In this document: in pieces, positions 10,935-21,460 of the stretch
Position numbering within the stretch: the stretch's first letter is position 1
Layout of the letters: each line of letters opens with the position of its first letter
Origin: Teratosphaeria epicoccoides
Taxonomy: Eukaryota > Ascomycota > Dothideomycetes > Mycosphaerellales > Teratosphaeriaceae
Assembly: GCA_021401465.1 (NCBI GenBank)
Contig: JADDMT010000002.1
Location: 558,001-622,000 of the forward strand
Reading direction: 5' to 3'
Length of the DNA: 64,000 nt
Notes under the pieces: generated by a model
Told to the model about the DNA's origin: nothing
The model's database searches: none
What the model saw: only the letters and a program-made list of their open reading frames with translations
Program-made: the position numbers and the translations under genes

Positions 10935-11741
10935 ATGGACGACGAAGTAGATAGAATTCCCAAAGCCCTCGACAAACTCAGGCTTGAGCTCAAGCAGATC
11001 CAATCCAGCCTCGAGACCCTGCAATGGTACCTTGACCCAGCGCGACCACCGCCAGCATGGTAGGTATCTGTCTCTCACTTCTCCCTCATTTCCTCTCTCT
11101 TCCATGCGACATCGGACGAGCTTCCGCTAAGGTAAGATTCACCCCACAGGCCCGACACCATCCGTCAAATTGCACAATCTACCAAACGCCTCGACGACCT
11201 GAAGAAGGTGATCGCGGAGGATCGCGACTTCCTCCGCACTCTCCACGTGTATCCACAGACTTCGTTCCCGGGCCATGACAGGGGCAATATCCTCGAGCAG
11301 CTCCTGCGCAAGAGGCTGGATCCGAAGGCCGAGGATTGGATCGTGCAGTGGAGTCAGCCTCCTGCTGCTCGACAGATTGATGGCGTTGCCGATGGTGGTG
11401 CGAAGCCCCGGACGAAGGCTGGAGAGTATGAGAGTATATGGGAGTGGGCGGATACGAGAGTCACAGACCTCATTAACGGGTTTGTTGGTGAGTATGACAG
11501 TGACTACACGCTTGCGGAACGCGAGGAGGGTACTGCAAATGTGAGGACGGGGTTGAGGAGGCGGCTGCAAGTGGATGAGATGGATTTGGGGGATGACGAG
11601 GATGAGGAGATGCAGGATGGCGATGGTGATGCGCAGGAGGATGGGGTGCAGGACACTGGTGTGGATACGAGTCTGCCGCCGTTGCAGCTGGAGATGGTGT
11701 TGAAGTTTATGACTACTGGGCAGATGTCAGTGGCGCGGTAG
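10935..11741 (+). CDS. MED8: Mediator complex subunit 8
   Basis: 238 residues from exons 10935-11059 and 11150-11741. The intron 11060-11149 starts GTAGGT and ends CCACAG, and the split codon restores a Trp (PPPAW-PDTIRQ). The N-terminal helices (DKLRLELKQIQSSLETLQ) are followed by the hallmark of fungal Med8, VYPQTSFPGHDRGNILEQLL RKRLDPKAEDW (positions about 100-130). The tail has GLRRRLQVDEMDLGDDEDEE, an acidic stretch and a final LQLEMVLKFMTTGQ. Med8 is an essential head-module subunit of Mediator that links activators to RNA polymerase II and contacts TBP. The acidic linker near the C-terminus is common in filamentous fungi. Confidence 0.85.
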
Positions 11742-12707
11742 GTCATGTGATAAGAATTGCAGTATCTGAATCGCGGTATGCGTCTTGGTGACCAAACCAA
11801 CAATCTCCTTGGCGATGAAGACTGACCTTTCTCGGCTCAAGTAGAGGTGACCAAGTCACAGGGAGTGGCAGTGATACACTCACTCTTCGCCATGTTAGCG
11901 TGATACGACTTGGGCACTTACACCGTCTGTAAAGTCCGCGAGTTATCCATAGACGGTCGAGAACGTGATGGCAGCAAGTACATACCACTTACCCCTGAAG
12001 CGCAAGCCCTTCGTGATTCACACTCTACGCCATCCGAAAAAGTAATCGGCCGAACTAGGTATCGACTTGGTCAAATCCAGCAAAAAGACCATCCTCATCC
12101 CTTGAAAGATGAGAAGGTAGAAAACCACTTTCGAACACCTTCCAGTGCTAGATCCGCTAGACACCTTCCAGGCCGGTTTTTCTAGGGCAGATTCTCGCCA
12201 CCAAAGGAGCCGAGCGCTGCAGTCCCTGTCGCTAAGGGACTAGAATAGTGACGAGGTATAATACCTCACGGGGACTTCGTTCGTAAACAGCGTCAGTGGT
12301 TCGATCGGTTGTCGTTATCGAGGCACCCCACCAGCGGACTACCGCAATCCGTCTCTCCAACCACTCCGCCAACCTTAGCCAGTCCCGCCAGCCAGCTCGC
12401 CATGCTTCTCCACTTCGTCACTGGTCCGCTGGTAGGTTGATGTGAGCTTTGGAGTGGAAAAATGTTTATATTTTGTGCTGGTTTGTTGCGCCGGGATGGG
12501 GCCGGCCGGCTGAATTGGGAAGGAGCGGTGACTGGCTCAGACGCTCCACTCTCCGACCTTTCGCACAGTCTTCATCCTGCCCGTGATCATCTTAGCTAGT
12601 AAAACTCGAAAAACCCCCAATCACAGACATATCGAGCCAGCAAGCTTCTCAATCTTCCAGAGTGACCACTCTCCGCTGCTCACGCTCACACGCCGACGCC
12701 GACGCGC
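11742..12707. other. Intergenic with two perfect short hairpins
   Basis: No gene recognised. At 12221-12241 a 7-bp stem (agtccct/agggact) encloses a 7-nt loop. At 12253-12267 gaggtat-a-atacctc is a perfect inverted repeat. They sit 11 bases apart, which could indicate a small structured RNA or may be chance. Confidence 0.4.
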
Positions 12708-12815
12708 ATGCCAGCGATGGCGCTCTTCGCACCCCGTCGCTTCAAGCAGACCATCAAAAGCATCATTAAGCAATCCCGTTACGAACGCATCCCGTTCCAT
12801 GTGTTCCAACTTTAG
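12708..12815 (+). CDS. Possible 35-residue basic micro-protein or first exon
   Basis: ATG at 12708, stop TAG at 12813. The product, MPAMALFAPRRFKQTIKSII followed by KQSRYERIPFHVFQL, is basic, amphipathic and compositionally like a mitochondrial presequence or a small ribosomal protein. The stop sits inside ctttag, so the end might instead be a splice acceptor. I know no homologue and mark it as a candidate only. Confidence 0.25.
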   Translation: MPAMALFAPRRFKQTIKSIIKQSRYERIPFHVFQL

Positions 12816-13156
12816 GATGCGGGTCAAGCCCCCATTTGCGAAGAGTTATTTGTGTTCCGACCGACTCGAGGACACCAGAAGATCCAAGGTAAACAGCGAA
12901 GCCTGCTCATGCCAATCGCAGAGTGTGTCTGGCGACACCATCACCTTGTGTAACCCGACTGCATCATGCTCAGCTACTGCACTGCGATATCTTCCATTGG
13001 ATAGTATGTGTCGAATACCGTAATCGGTCGCCAGGCCCCTGGACTCGTACTATCCAGTTCACACCAAGTGGCAGTGCGATCTAGGGTGGGACAGCAGGAA
13101 GCTTATCAAGACGTCTTTGACTCTTTTGACGTTTGTTTGCCGAACACAAAAATCTA

Positions 13157-15390
13157 TCACTTAGCGAACTCCCGGTAATCATCGTCCCCTGGCGCCATCC
13201 CCTTCTCTATGCCCTCTGCAGCACAGAGCGCAGCATGCGCTTTTGGAATCTTAATGTTCGTCAACTCATCGGTACGTGTCAGTAGCTGCATCAGCAGCCC
13301 AGCCTCGGTATGCCAGCTCACATGGCAATGAAACTCAGCTATCGGCGACGACTCGAAGCAAAATCCATCCATAGCCCTCCACCGAAGCAGTATCGCGGCG
13401 CAAGGGGTTCGAAAGGTCCAAGGAGTTGTACAACGGTTATACATTCTCGCGTGTCAGTTCTTGAACTTGTCTTTCTTGGGCGGGTAGCCATATCCTTGGG
13501 CAAGGACGAAGCACTTGTACCCATGCAAATGCAGTGGTTGGTTGCCGTCATCGGAGTTTTTGATGAGGAGGTCAATGACTTGAACTCCGGACGATTGGAC
13601 GACAATTCCGCGGTTGATGTCGAATGGGGCGTTGTTGATAAAGACTGTACCGTCTCTACTTTCAGACATCGAGGAGGCAGAGAATGAAGAGTTTTGTTCT
13701 GCAAGTCCACAGATCGAACGCAGTAGACTCCGTGACAATGGGTTTGACCGCCATAACGAGTTGTTGAAGACTCCTCGGCTCCTAGAACAAAGGTCAGCGG
13801 CCAATCGGTGGCTCACGAAGAGGTCCGCAGGGAAGTCTTCGATCGCATGTTGATGTGTTCATAACTCAAAAGGAAGCTTTGACGCCTGCATGAGCGAGTA
13901 CGGCCCTAAGGCGTGCCTCAATCGCCTCAGATATCAAGATATGAGACGCTAACGAAAAAAATGCTTACGGGAGGTCCTATTATCGCTTCACTTACATTCT
14001 GTAGGCACCAACTTCGACTTTCGCACGCAGGTAGAAATAGACTTCTGCCTTGGGAGCAGCAGTTACCTCTACAGGTTCCAAAGTGGTGGTATCGAGATCC
14101 TTGCATCCCAGATTCAGCTTCTCCTCCCAATCGACGGACTTGGGCAGCTCTGTCGCACGCGGATTGGTGCGCACGATCGCCAGAACATCGGGGTCGAAAT
14201 CCGGCGACTTTTCCTTGAAGCAGAAAATGTTCGTTCTTGCTCTCAACCAGAACGCACAAGGCTGGTCATCGTCGGAGGTAACAATAGTGGTGACGACGAC
14301 GCTGTAGCGCTGTGCAGGGTTGATGTTGATTAGATAGAATTTGACAGGCTCGACATCAGTACCATCGACCTCTGTCACGGCCAGCTCGTGCTCATCGATT
14401 TGGACTTGAAACTCGGCGAATGCTCCTACGTTGATGAAGCGGACTCTGGTTCTGATTAGGAGCGAGGTCGAACGTCACTGGTCCGAAATGCGCCGCGTTG
14501 GCATCGCAAGTCTTATTGGCATATCGTCTGCAGTCAACCTTTCCACGGCCATTGATCAAGCCACTGTTCGGGGTGGGCTCATTGTTTTCAGCATCTGGCT
14601 TGAGATACTGCCACAGCAGAGCAGAAGAGAGGTCATGGTAATGATCAGACAGAAGCACGACGCGATCGGCATCATAAGCGATTTTCTGCATGTCTTTCTC
14701 ATTCTTGGCATGTATCATCAACGGTCCGCACATGCCATGCAAAGCCTGGGGGTCGTAATGTCCATGCCACCAATCTGTCCCTGACTAGCCCGAGACCGTG
14801 AACTCGTATGTGAAGCTAGTTCCAGGAGCAATCGGACCCTGCGTAATGCCAACAGTCCCGTCCATCTAAGGTGTGCCATTTTGGTAGAGTCCATGCCAGT
14901 GGATGCTCGTTGTGTTGGTTGCTTTGTTCTCGACGTGCACCACAATTGTATCTCCTTCATTTATCTCGATAAGTGGCCCCGGAAACTGGTTGCATACGAG
15001 GATCATTGGTCTGTAGACTCCATCAGGATTATGGATCTGGTCTCGCGCCGTGAAAGTGTATTCTTTGCGTTGAGCTGGTGCGTTGTAGTCCCATTTCGGG
15101 TCCCATATGTAATCATTGGTCTGGATGCTCATATCACTCCCGACTATCTGTCCGGCAGAAAATCCTAGTCCGAAGACAAATACCAGTACGCTAAGCAATG
15201 CCAATATCGAAGCCAAGATTATAGCAAGCCATGGCGCCCAGCTCCATGAGACTCGCCTCGGCCTGTACTTTACATGGTCCACATGATCCTGCTCTTGCTT
15301 CCAACCTCCCAAGAGTCCTTACTTTTGCTCCGCGGTGCTGGACCTGCTGTGGTCTTCTGAGAGCTCCAGGACCTCATGGTCACCACTCAT
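13157..15390 (-). pseudogene. Decayed multicopper oxidase (membrane-anchored laccase/ferroxidase type)
   Basis: The start would be at 15390 (MSGDHEVLELSEDH). A basic segment and a transmembrane helix follow (WAPWLAIILASILALLSVLV), then the first cupredoxin domain with SIHWHGLYQNG, WWHGHYDP and, much further on, PLHLHGYKC and FHCHVSWHTEAGLLMQ, the copper-binding motifs of the family. It is broken in many places. In-frame stops lie at 15319-15321 (TAA), 14876-14878 (TAG where family members have Trp before MDG) and 14785-14787 (TAG where Gln is expected). A frameshift lies near 14457, another near 13440, and a deletion that shifts frame near 13335, just before the last His motif. All three stops are explained by C:G to T:A changes, as in repeat-induced point mutation. 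An intron beginning GTAAGT near 13995 is still recognisable. It is therefore a pseudogene, not a mis-spliced model. Confidence 0.85.
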
Positions 15391-16167
15391 GGCGGCTTGC
15401 TGGTACTCGACCTATGAGCCTATGTTGAAGGACAGCCGACTTCTCCCTTAGCACTCCATCTCCCTACTGACCAGAGAACGTGAATGGCCTCCACGTACGT
15501 ATGAAATGCAGCTAAAACATGAGGCAGTGTCTGCCGACGCCTCGGCAAAACTGCTGCATGCCGCGATAAGACCCATATTGCTATTCGAGCTGCCTATCCT
15601 GTCTAAATGCAGTGATATTCACCTACAATCAGGTGTCGCACTATTCCGCGCTGGAAGCGCCACTCGCCCTGCATGAAAGGGTCAGCCTTCCATTTCAGAA
15701 CTCCCCATCTCCCAATGATGTTTCATGCTTCGACCACGCTCATTGTTTGCAATATCGAGAAATCGGTCCACACGGCGTGCCATGCCAGGAACGTCGCATG
15801 GTCAAGCGTGCAGAAGAACCCTGCCTCGTGGCTTCGTGTGTGATAGCCTTGGAATGCGCTTAGCAGTCCCAGATGAATGGAAACCGGGCAGAAACAATGA
15901 GAGAAGCAACGTGGGCGGCTTGCCTGCGAACACGGATGCGAGCACATGGATTGTCGCAGTGCTAAAATATGCAGGTGGGCGGAGTTTCTCTACCGTCCAG
16001 CTTCAGCTCGGGCGACCAAAATATTTTGTTCGCTCAGCCATATCAGGAGTGTGTCACTTGTTAAAGCATTACTATCGCAATGGCAGCCCTCACTTCTGGA
16101 GCAATCTTTGCCAGGTACGATGCATCTAGCGGCATCGCTGAATGAGTCAAGCTAATGTATATTGCAG
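15391..16167. other. Between two broken genes; missing 5' half of phosphoesterase
   Basis: This stretch should encode the first ~120 residues of the phosphoesterase remnant to its right. The expected active-site motifs of that family are not seen in any frame. The last bases (reading FWSNLCQ before a GTACGA donor at 16115) might be a decayed end of the upstream exon. Confidence 0.35.
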
Positions 16168-17261
16168 GAGGATATGCCCTACACTGGGAACGAGGGACAC
16201 TCGGTCAGCCCAAAGAGGGCGAAGAGTGCTTACTGACTGAAACGTTCACTGACCTTCCGCCGCAGTGGGTGAACACAAAGACCGGTACCAATGATTATGT
16301 CCGGAAGCACAACCCGCCGGTCATGTACAATGTGAACACCAGCCCCCAACGTCTCTCCTACCAGGAGAGTCAACGCTCTTCTACGAGGACTTGGCTGCCA
16401 AGAGACTTCCGCAATGGGTGTTCATCAGTAAGCAAAGCAAGTCCAGTAGCTGAATGATACTGACCCTTTGGGATAGCTCCCAACATGAACTCCGATGGAC
16501 ATGACACTATCGTAGGATCATGTTGAGTCGTAAAGTACCTGAGACATTCGCTAACACAACAGTGTGCAGGTCATCACTGCTGGAAAGTGGATGCGAAATT
16601 CCCTCCAGCCACTCATGAACAACACCTACTTTTGGGACAACACTTTGATCCTGGTAACGCTTGAAGAGGTACGTGATTGACCGATGGTGGCGATAAACCT
16701 GTGATTTACTGACCTCAAACCCATGACAATGCAGACCGAGACGTACACCATCGGCAACCTCGTCTTCTCCATCCTCCTCGGTGGCACCGTCAAAGGCAAG
16801 CAGAACACCACGGACACACGCTTCTGCAACCACTACTCTGAGATTGTAGCCGTGGAGGCCAGCTGGGATCTGCACACCCTCGGAAGATGGGACGTTGGTG
16901 CGAATGTCCTTCGGAGTGTCGCTGCCACGACCGGCGACGAGATTCGTCCCTTTCCAGCCGCAACGGGTGCAAACGCCACTTACTTCTGCAACTCGTCATT
17001 CGCTGGTCCATTCAACCGCGACTTCGAGAAAGCAGGATATCCGGCGCAGAGCCATCAGTGAGGCTTTTTGACACATCGATTCATACTGACCTTCCACTTT
17101 ACTTTCCTAGGGTCAACTTGGTCAAGAACGGTCGGAACGTGCTATCATCCATCAAGCAGAGGTGGGCGAACGCCACTTCGACGTACTATACTGACTGTGT
17201 CATTGTTCCTGACGGTCAACATCCGCCGTCGGGCTGCGCTTACAACGATGTTAGCAATTAA
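16168..17261 (+). pseudogene. Acid phosphatase-type phosphoesterase, 5'-truncated and frameshifted
   Basis: Six exons can be joined: 16168-16203, 16266-16427, 16477-16511, 16570-16668, 16735-17057 and 17111-17261, all with GT-AG introns. They give EDMPYTGNEGHS-WVNTKTG, NDYVRKHNPPVMYNVNTSP, FITPNMNSDGHDT, NHYSEIVAVEASWDLHTLGR and WDVGANV. These match the C-terminal half of the PF04185 phosphoesterases that include fungal phosphate-repressible acid phosphatases. Exon 2 needs one extra base near 16371 to stay in frame: after QES the family sequence LFYEDLAAKRLPQWVF continues in the next frame, and only then does the exon phase match. The N-terminal half, which holds the first metal ligands, is not found upstream. 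The clean splice sites suggest recent loss. The single indel could be a sequence error, but the missing 5' part could not. Confidence 0.75.
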
Positions 17262-17747
17262 GCTGTAGTATAGGCAATGGAGATTTCACGATGCATAACG
17301 ACGATGTTTCTGAGAACTAGCGATATGTGCATAATGCGGCGACCATTAATACCGAGACATGGAAAGTATTCCGACGGTTGTTTTGTCTGTATTAGTGATG
17401 CCCAGATTTGATATGCGATGAAGTGCCTTTGCGATAGAAATGCTGAGACAATGTTCGCAAGCCGCTGCCTTTTGTCCTTTCAGATTGTCCATTTGACGAA
17501 GTTGACATTGTGAGATGTGTTTTGCTTTCATGTAGTCCTCCTGCAGGCGCGGCGCGAAGGCTGCGTACGAGCGGACGACAGAGGCTCCACTGAATCAATC
17601 ACCTTCCTGATCGAGCCACCCACGTGCAGGACTAATGCAGGTCAACGACGATCTATTTCACGGTGTGGTCAGCATTAATTGCTGGTTTTGCGCTCGTCGC
17701 ATCTGACTTTGTCGCTGCTCTTTACGTGCAACCGACTGTCACCAAGA
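17262..17747. other. Intergenic, promoter side of CCC1
   Basis: About 490 bases between the phosphoesterase remnant and CCC1. No gene seen. It is expected to hold the CCC1 promoter. Confidence 0.45.
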
Positions 17748-18617
17748 ATGGCGGTGGTGTTCGTGCGGTCGCTTCTACTGCCAGGGAGCGATAATAGCAG
17801 ATACACGCCTTTACGATCCAAAAGTCCTGTCAACAGCTTGGAGCGTCGCGACTCAATAGGATCCGAAATGGGGACGTTTGGGAACGAGAAGGCGCAATCG
17901 TCTGCGTATTCGGCTACTTCTCTCTTCCCGACTCGCATCAACCCGAGGATCATTAGTGATGCCACAATCGGGCTTTCAGATGGTCTCACTGTCCCTTTTG
18001 CACTTACGGCTGGACTTTCAGCACTTGGCCAAACGAATGTGGTGATCTATGGAGGCTTTGCAGAGCTCGTAGCTGGTGGCATATCTATGGGTCTCGGTGG
18101 CTATCTGGGCGCCAAAAGCGAGGCCGAGTCGTACCAGGCGGCTTTAGCTGAGACCAGAGCCATTGTTGCAGAGGATCAAGACGAAGCTGCTAGTATGGTC
18201 CGCGCAACGTTTGGCGAGTACGACTTATCCGAAGCAACGCTTGCAGACATGACAGCGACAATTTCGGCTAGCCAAGCCCAGCTTGTAGACTTTCTCATGA
18301 AGTTTCATCACCAGCTTGCCGAAGCCGACTTTGCGCCATCAAAGGCCTTCAACTCTGGCTTGACCATTGCTTTTGGGTATGCCTGTGGTGGACTGGTGGC
18401 CTTACTGCCGTACCTATTCTTCTCTAGCGTCCAGCAGGGCTTTTATGGCAGTGGCGTCGTGATGGCACTCGCACTCTTTGTCTTTGGCTGGGCCAAGACG
18501 TCTTTAGTTGGCGAGCACTCTCGGTGGATATGCTTGAAGAATGGAGTCCAGATGACTTTGTTGGGTGGAATTGCAGCCGGAGCTGCCATTGCAAGTGTGA
18601 AAGCCATCGGTAGCTGA
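17748..18617 (+). CDS. CCC1: CCC1/VIT-family vacuolar iron and manganese transporter
   Basis: 289 residues, one exon, start at the ATG at 17748 (ccaagaATGG, a good fungal context). After a ~60-residue polar N-terminus comes the VIT signature: INPRIISDATIGLSDGLTVP, FALTAGLSALGQT and ELVAGGISMGLGGYLGAKSE. A cytosolic charged domain (residues ~140-200) and three more hydrophobic segments follow. Proteins of this family exchange cytosolic Fe2+ or Mn2+ for protons and store the metal in the vacuole. The neighbouring pseudogene belongs to the multicopper oxidase family, which includes ferroxidases, so an old iron-handling neighbourhood is possible but unproven. An upstream in-frame CTG/ATG extension is less likely. 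Confidence 0.85.
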   Translation: MAVVFVRSLLLPGSDNSRYTPLRSKSPVNSLERRDSIGSEMGTFGNEKAQSSAYSATSLFPTRINPRIISDATIGLSDGLTVPFALTAGLSALGQTNVVIYGGFAELVAGGISMGLGGYLGAKSEAESYQAALAETRAIVAEDQDEAASMVRATFGEYDLSEATLADMTATISASQAQLVDFLMKFHHQLAEADFAPSKAFNSGLTIAFGYACGGLVALLPYLFFSSVQQGFYGSGVVMALALFVFGWAKTSLVGEHSRWICLKNGVQMTLLGGIAAGAAIASVKAIGS

Positions 18618-18627
18618 GCCGATGGCT

Positions 18628-20031
18628 TCAATGATCTTTCTTTGCTTGATTCGATGTTCTGGACAATCTCCATGAGCGAATATCGGTCACCATGATACCA
18701 AGGATCCAGCAGTTGATTAAAAAGAAAGCGCTCGATGCCAGCCACAAACCAGAGGCAAAAGTTGGGTTGCCAAGGAACTCCAGCTCGTAGCCCTGCTCTA
18801 GCCATGCAGCCTGACCCAGTATCCACAAGATAAGCGCCGTGCTGCCCAAGCGAGGTCGACCAAGCAATGAAGACTTGGGCAGATAGAATGGCAGGAACAG
18901 CATGTACCAGAGAAAGTACTGTTGTGGTCAGATGAGAGATACAGCAGGCGATAGGGAATGCTTACTTGGCTGGTGCAGACCTTGTTGAAGGTCACGAATG
19001 CCAAAGTCTGCGCTAGCATCGTACTCGCAAGGTCTGCCTCCGCAAGCAGATACGGTAATACTAGGACTGCAAGGAGTAGCTGAGGCAGGAATGCGAGCGA
19101 TTCGAGTGGTACGCCTGGAGATATCTCCGGATACGCGGAGTTTAGATGCAATATAGTGTTGTAGATGGAAAAGTTGTGCCGATGATCTATACGGGTGAAG
19201 TGATACGTGAATGTGTGTCGAAGGAATGGCGCACCATACCTAGAGATCATTAGTACAAGCTTGCGATGGTTTGATGCACACGTACTTCTGCAGCATCACA
19301 AAATTCAGTCCCATGAAAGTTGTCAGACTGAAACTGAACAAGAGCATCCTTGGCCGGTTGAAAAATTCCATCACTTGCTGCTCGGAATATGCTGTCTGGC
19401 CCTGCTTTGCTCTGCCGACCAAGCTGCCCAGATTCTTCGCGCTGTAGTACCACCAAATACTGGCGGCATATATTAATGGATAGATCTTGACGTGCACGCC
19501 GAGCCCCAAGAGCATGGCAGCCAGGACAAATCGACGGGAAACCGCAGCCCAGAGCAGCGCCATCACGATGACAGCAATTAATCCTTCAGAGCTCCCTCGG
19601 GTGCTGATACTTGCAACCATTGGGTTCAGTAACCAGATCGAAGCGAATTTCATGCTGTTTCCCTGGCTCAGGCCCTCTCCACTCTGCCTAAGGATCGTGT
19701 AGATGAGCCAACCAGTAACGATGTCGCCGGCTGCAAACAGCGCCTTACCGAACTCAAACCACAGGCCTCCCCATGCCGTTGGGTAGAGCAACCATGCCAA
19801 TAAGGGGGTGTAGCGGTAGGTGGCTCGATCGTATGGGCTTCGGCCGCGGTATACGAAGCGTGCAGCATCGGTGAATACCAGATAGTCTATGTCGGTGTAT
19901 TTTACAGCGCTATTTGCATCCTGCCAGCGGCCGTAGAGCAGGAGAGCCAGACGGAATAGAATAGAGACCGTAATGACCAGCCAGGGACGGGAGAAGAACT
20001 GGGAGACGAGGTTGGCCATGGTCAAAGGCAC
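18628..20031 (-). CDS. GPI14: GPI mannosyltransferase 1 (PIG-M / Gpi14)
   Basis: 436 residues from exons 20031-19286, 19239-18966 and 18918-18628. The introns of 46 and 47 nt have GTACGT..CTCTAG and GTAAGC..ACAACAG ends. The protein is polytopic. It has an N-terminal membrane segment, then the lumenal motif YTDIDYLVFTDAARFV with the DxD-type catalytic acid pair, SPYDRATYRYTPLLAWLL, and later HVKIYPLIYAASIW and FLRHTFTYHFTRIDHRHNFS. All are typical of PIG-M. The enzyme adds the first alpha-1,4-mannose to GlcN-(acyl)PI in the ER lumen, together with Pbn1/PIG-X. It ends only 10 bases from the stop of CCC1, so the two genes converge and their transcripts probably overlap. Confidence 0.92.
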
Positions 20032-20294
20032 GTGCTCAGTGATGAGGCATCACGCAGGAGTGATCGACTGACTGATTGACAACGGGAGCGCCATTGCTCC
20101 AGAAGCCGGGTCGAATATGACGACGACTTTTGCGTCGGAGTCTCGACAGCGCTAGATGCGGAGGCGGGGGCCCCACGCACAACGACAATAATTCCTCAAT
20201 AATGCATTTTACCACGTAAATACTTGTATCAACGGGCGATACCACATTCAGCACATCCACTCAACATAATCTGTGCTGGGCGGAATCTCAAATT

Positions 20295-21460
20295 TCAATT
20301 TGCCACGCCAATATCGTGCCTCTGCAACTGCTCCTGGATATTCTCCATCTGCTGCCTCAACAGCGCGTGGTCAACGCCCTGCCCACTACTGCTCCCGCTG
20401 AAGCTCCCGCTTGGCGGTCTCGCAGCACTGGTCGGGCTGATCAGACTGGCCTGACTGGGACTGTGGTCCATACTACGCATCGCAGCCGCATTCGCCATCG
20501 CCGCCTGGTAATTGGCTGACAGCGGCGTCAACGAGCCATGCTTGCTGGAAATGGAGGTCACGGAGCCGTCGCGCTGCTGGCCTGGCCCGCCGACACCGTG
20601 TGCACCTCCATCAGCATTCGGGAGGCGTGGTAGCTGCGGTACGGTGTCGAGAGTCGAGAGGCGGGGTAACTGCGGGACTGGCTGCGTCAAAGAGTTACGC
20701 TGAGAGGCACCAGACCATGCGCGTTGGAGCTTTGGCCTGGCCCATTCACCCCAGGATTTCTTCGCCAGCTCAGGTGGCCCTCCGAGCTTGTTCATGTCTG
20801 GCGAGACTTCGATCTTGCCCTCTATCGGGACCTGTGTGTTGATTCCTTTCTCTCCCTTCTTCCAGTCGACTGGGCAGCCTTCACCGAATTCGTCCTTGAA
20901 GACCAATGCGTCGAGCACACGCTGCGTCTCGTCAACGGAACGACCGACATCGGCGTCATTGACGGTGATGGAACGGATCCTGCCCTTGGGGTCGATGATG
21001 AACAGCGCGCGCTGCGCAACACCCTCTTCCTCGATAAGAACTCCATAGTCCCTGCAAAGCTTCTGAGTGCAGTCGGAGATAAGGGGCACATGGACGCCGC
21101 CGAGTCCTCCTTCCATCTCAGAAGTTGCATTCCATGCTTTCAGGCAGTGCTCTGAGTCGGTGGAAGCGAATACCACGGCACAAGATCGGGCGTACAAGAA
21201 CTCTTCGAGGCGAGCAGAGAAAGCCTTGATTTCCGTGGGACAGATGAAGGACCAAGCCTTGGGATAGAACACCAAGACCAACCAGTGGTTTGAGTCAGTA
21301 TATGAGCTCAGGGAGACCTCTAAAACATTGTCAGCGCTGGTGATTTGAGATTTAGGTAATGCAAATGCACACCTTTGAAACGTCCGTCCACTACTGCGGT
21401 GTTCGTGAACGCCGGAGCAGGCCTGCCGACCTGAACTCTGCCCATAGTCGCTGTGGCCAT
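20295..21460 (-). CDS. Typical 2-Cys peroxiredoxin with long C-terminal extension
   Basis: 370 residues from exons 21460-21373 and 21319-20295 (intron 21320-21372, GTGTGC..TTTTAG). The split codon gives DGRFK-EVSLSSYTDSNHW. The peroxidatic Cys lies in FYPKAWSFICPTEIKAFS and the resolving Cys in FGEGCPVDWKKGEKG, so the typical thioredoxin-dependent catalytic pair is present. Family members are normally about 195-200 residues. Here about 160 residues follow, rich in Pro, Ser, Gln and Gly, with two LPRL repeats (PQLPRLSTLDTVPQLPRLP) and a short predicted coiled coil at the end (LLRQQMENIQEQLQRH). The extension is in frame and in the same exon. It could be a targeting, oligomerisation or regulatory tail (inference). 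Confidence 0.85.

Noticed and set aside
12270..12390. tRNA-like sequence on the minus strand (ggcggagtggttgg D-loop-like, gatcgaac T-loop-like)
   Set aside because: Acceptor and T stems do not pair and the anticodon loop lacks U33. No consistent cloverleaf could be drawn.
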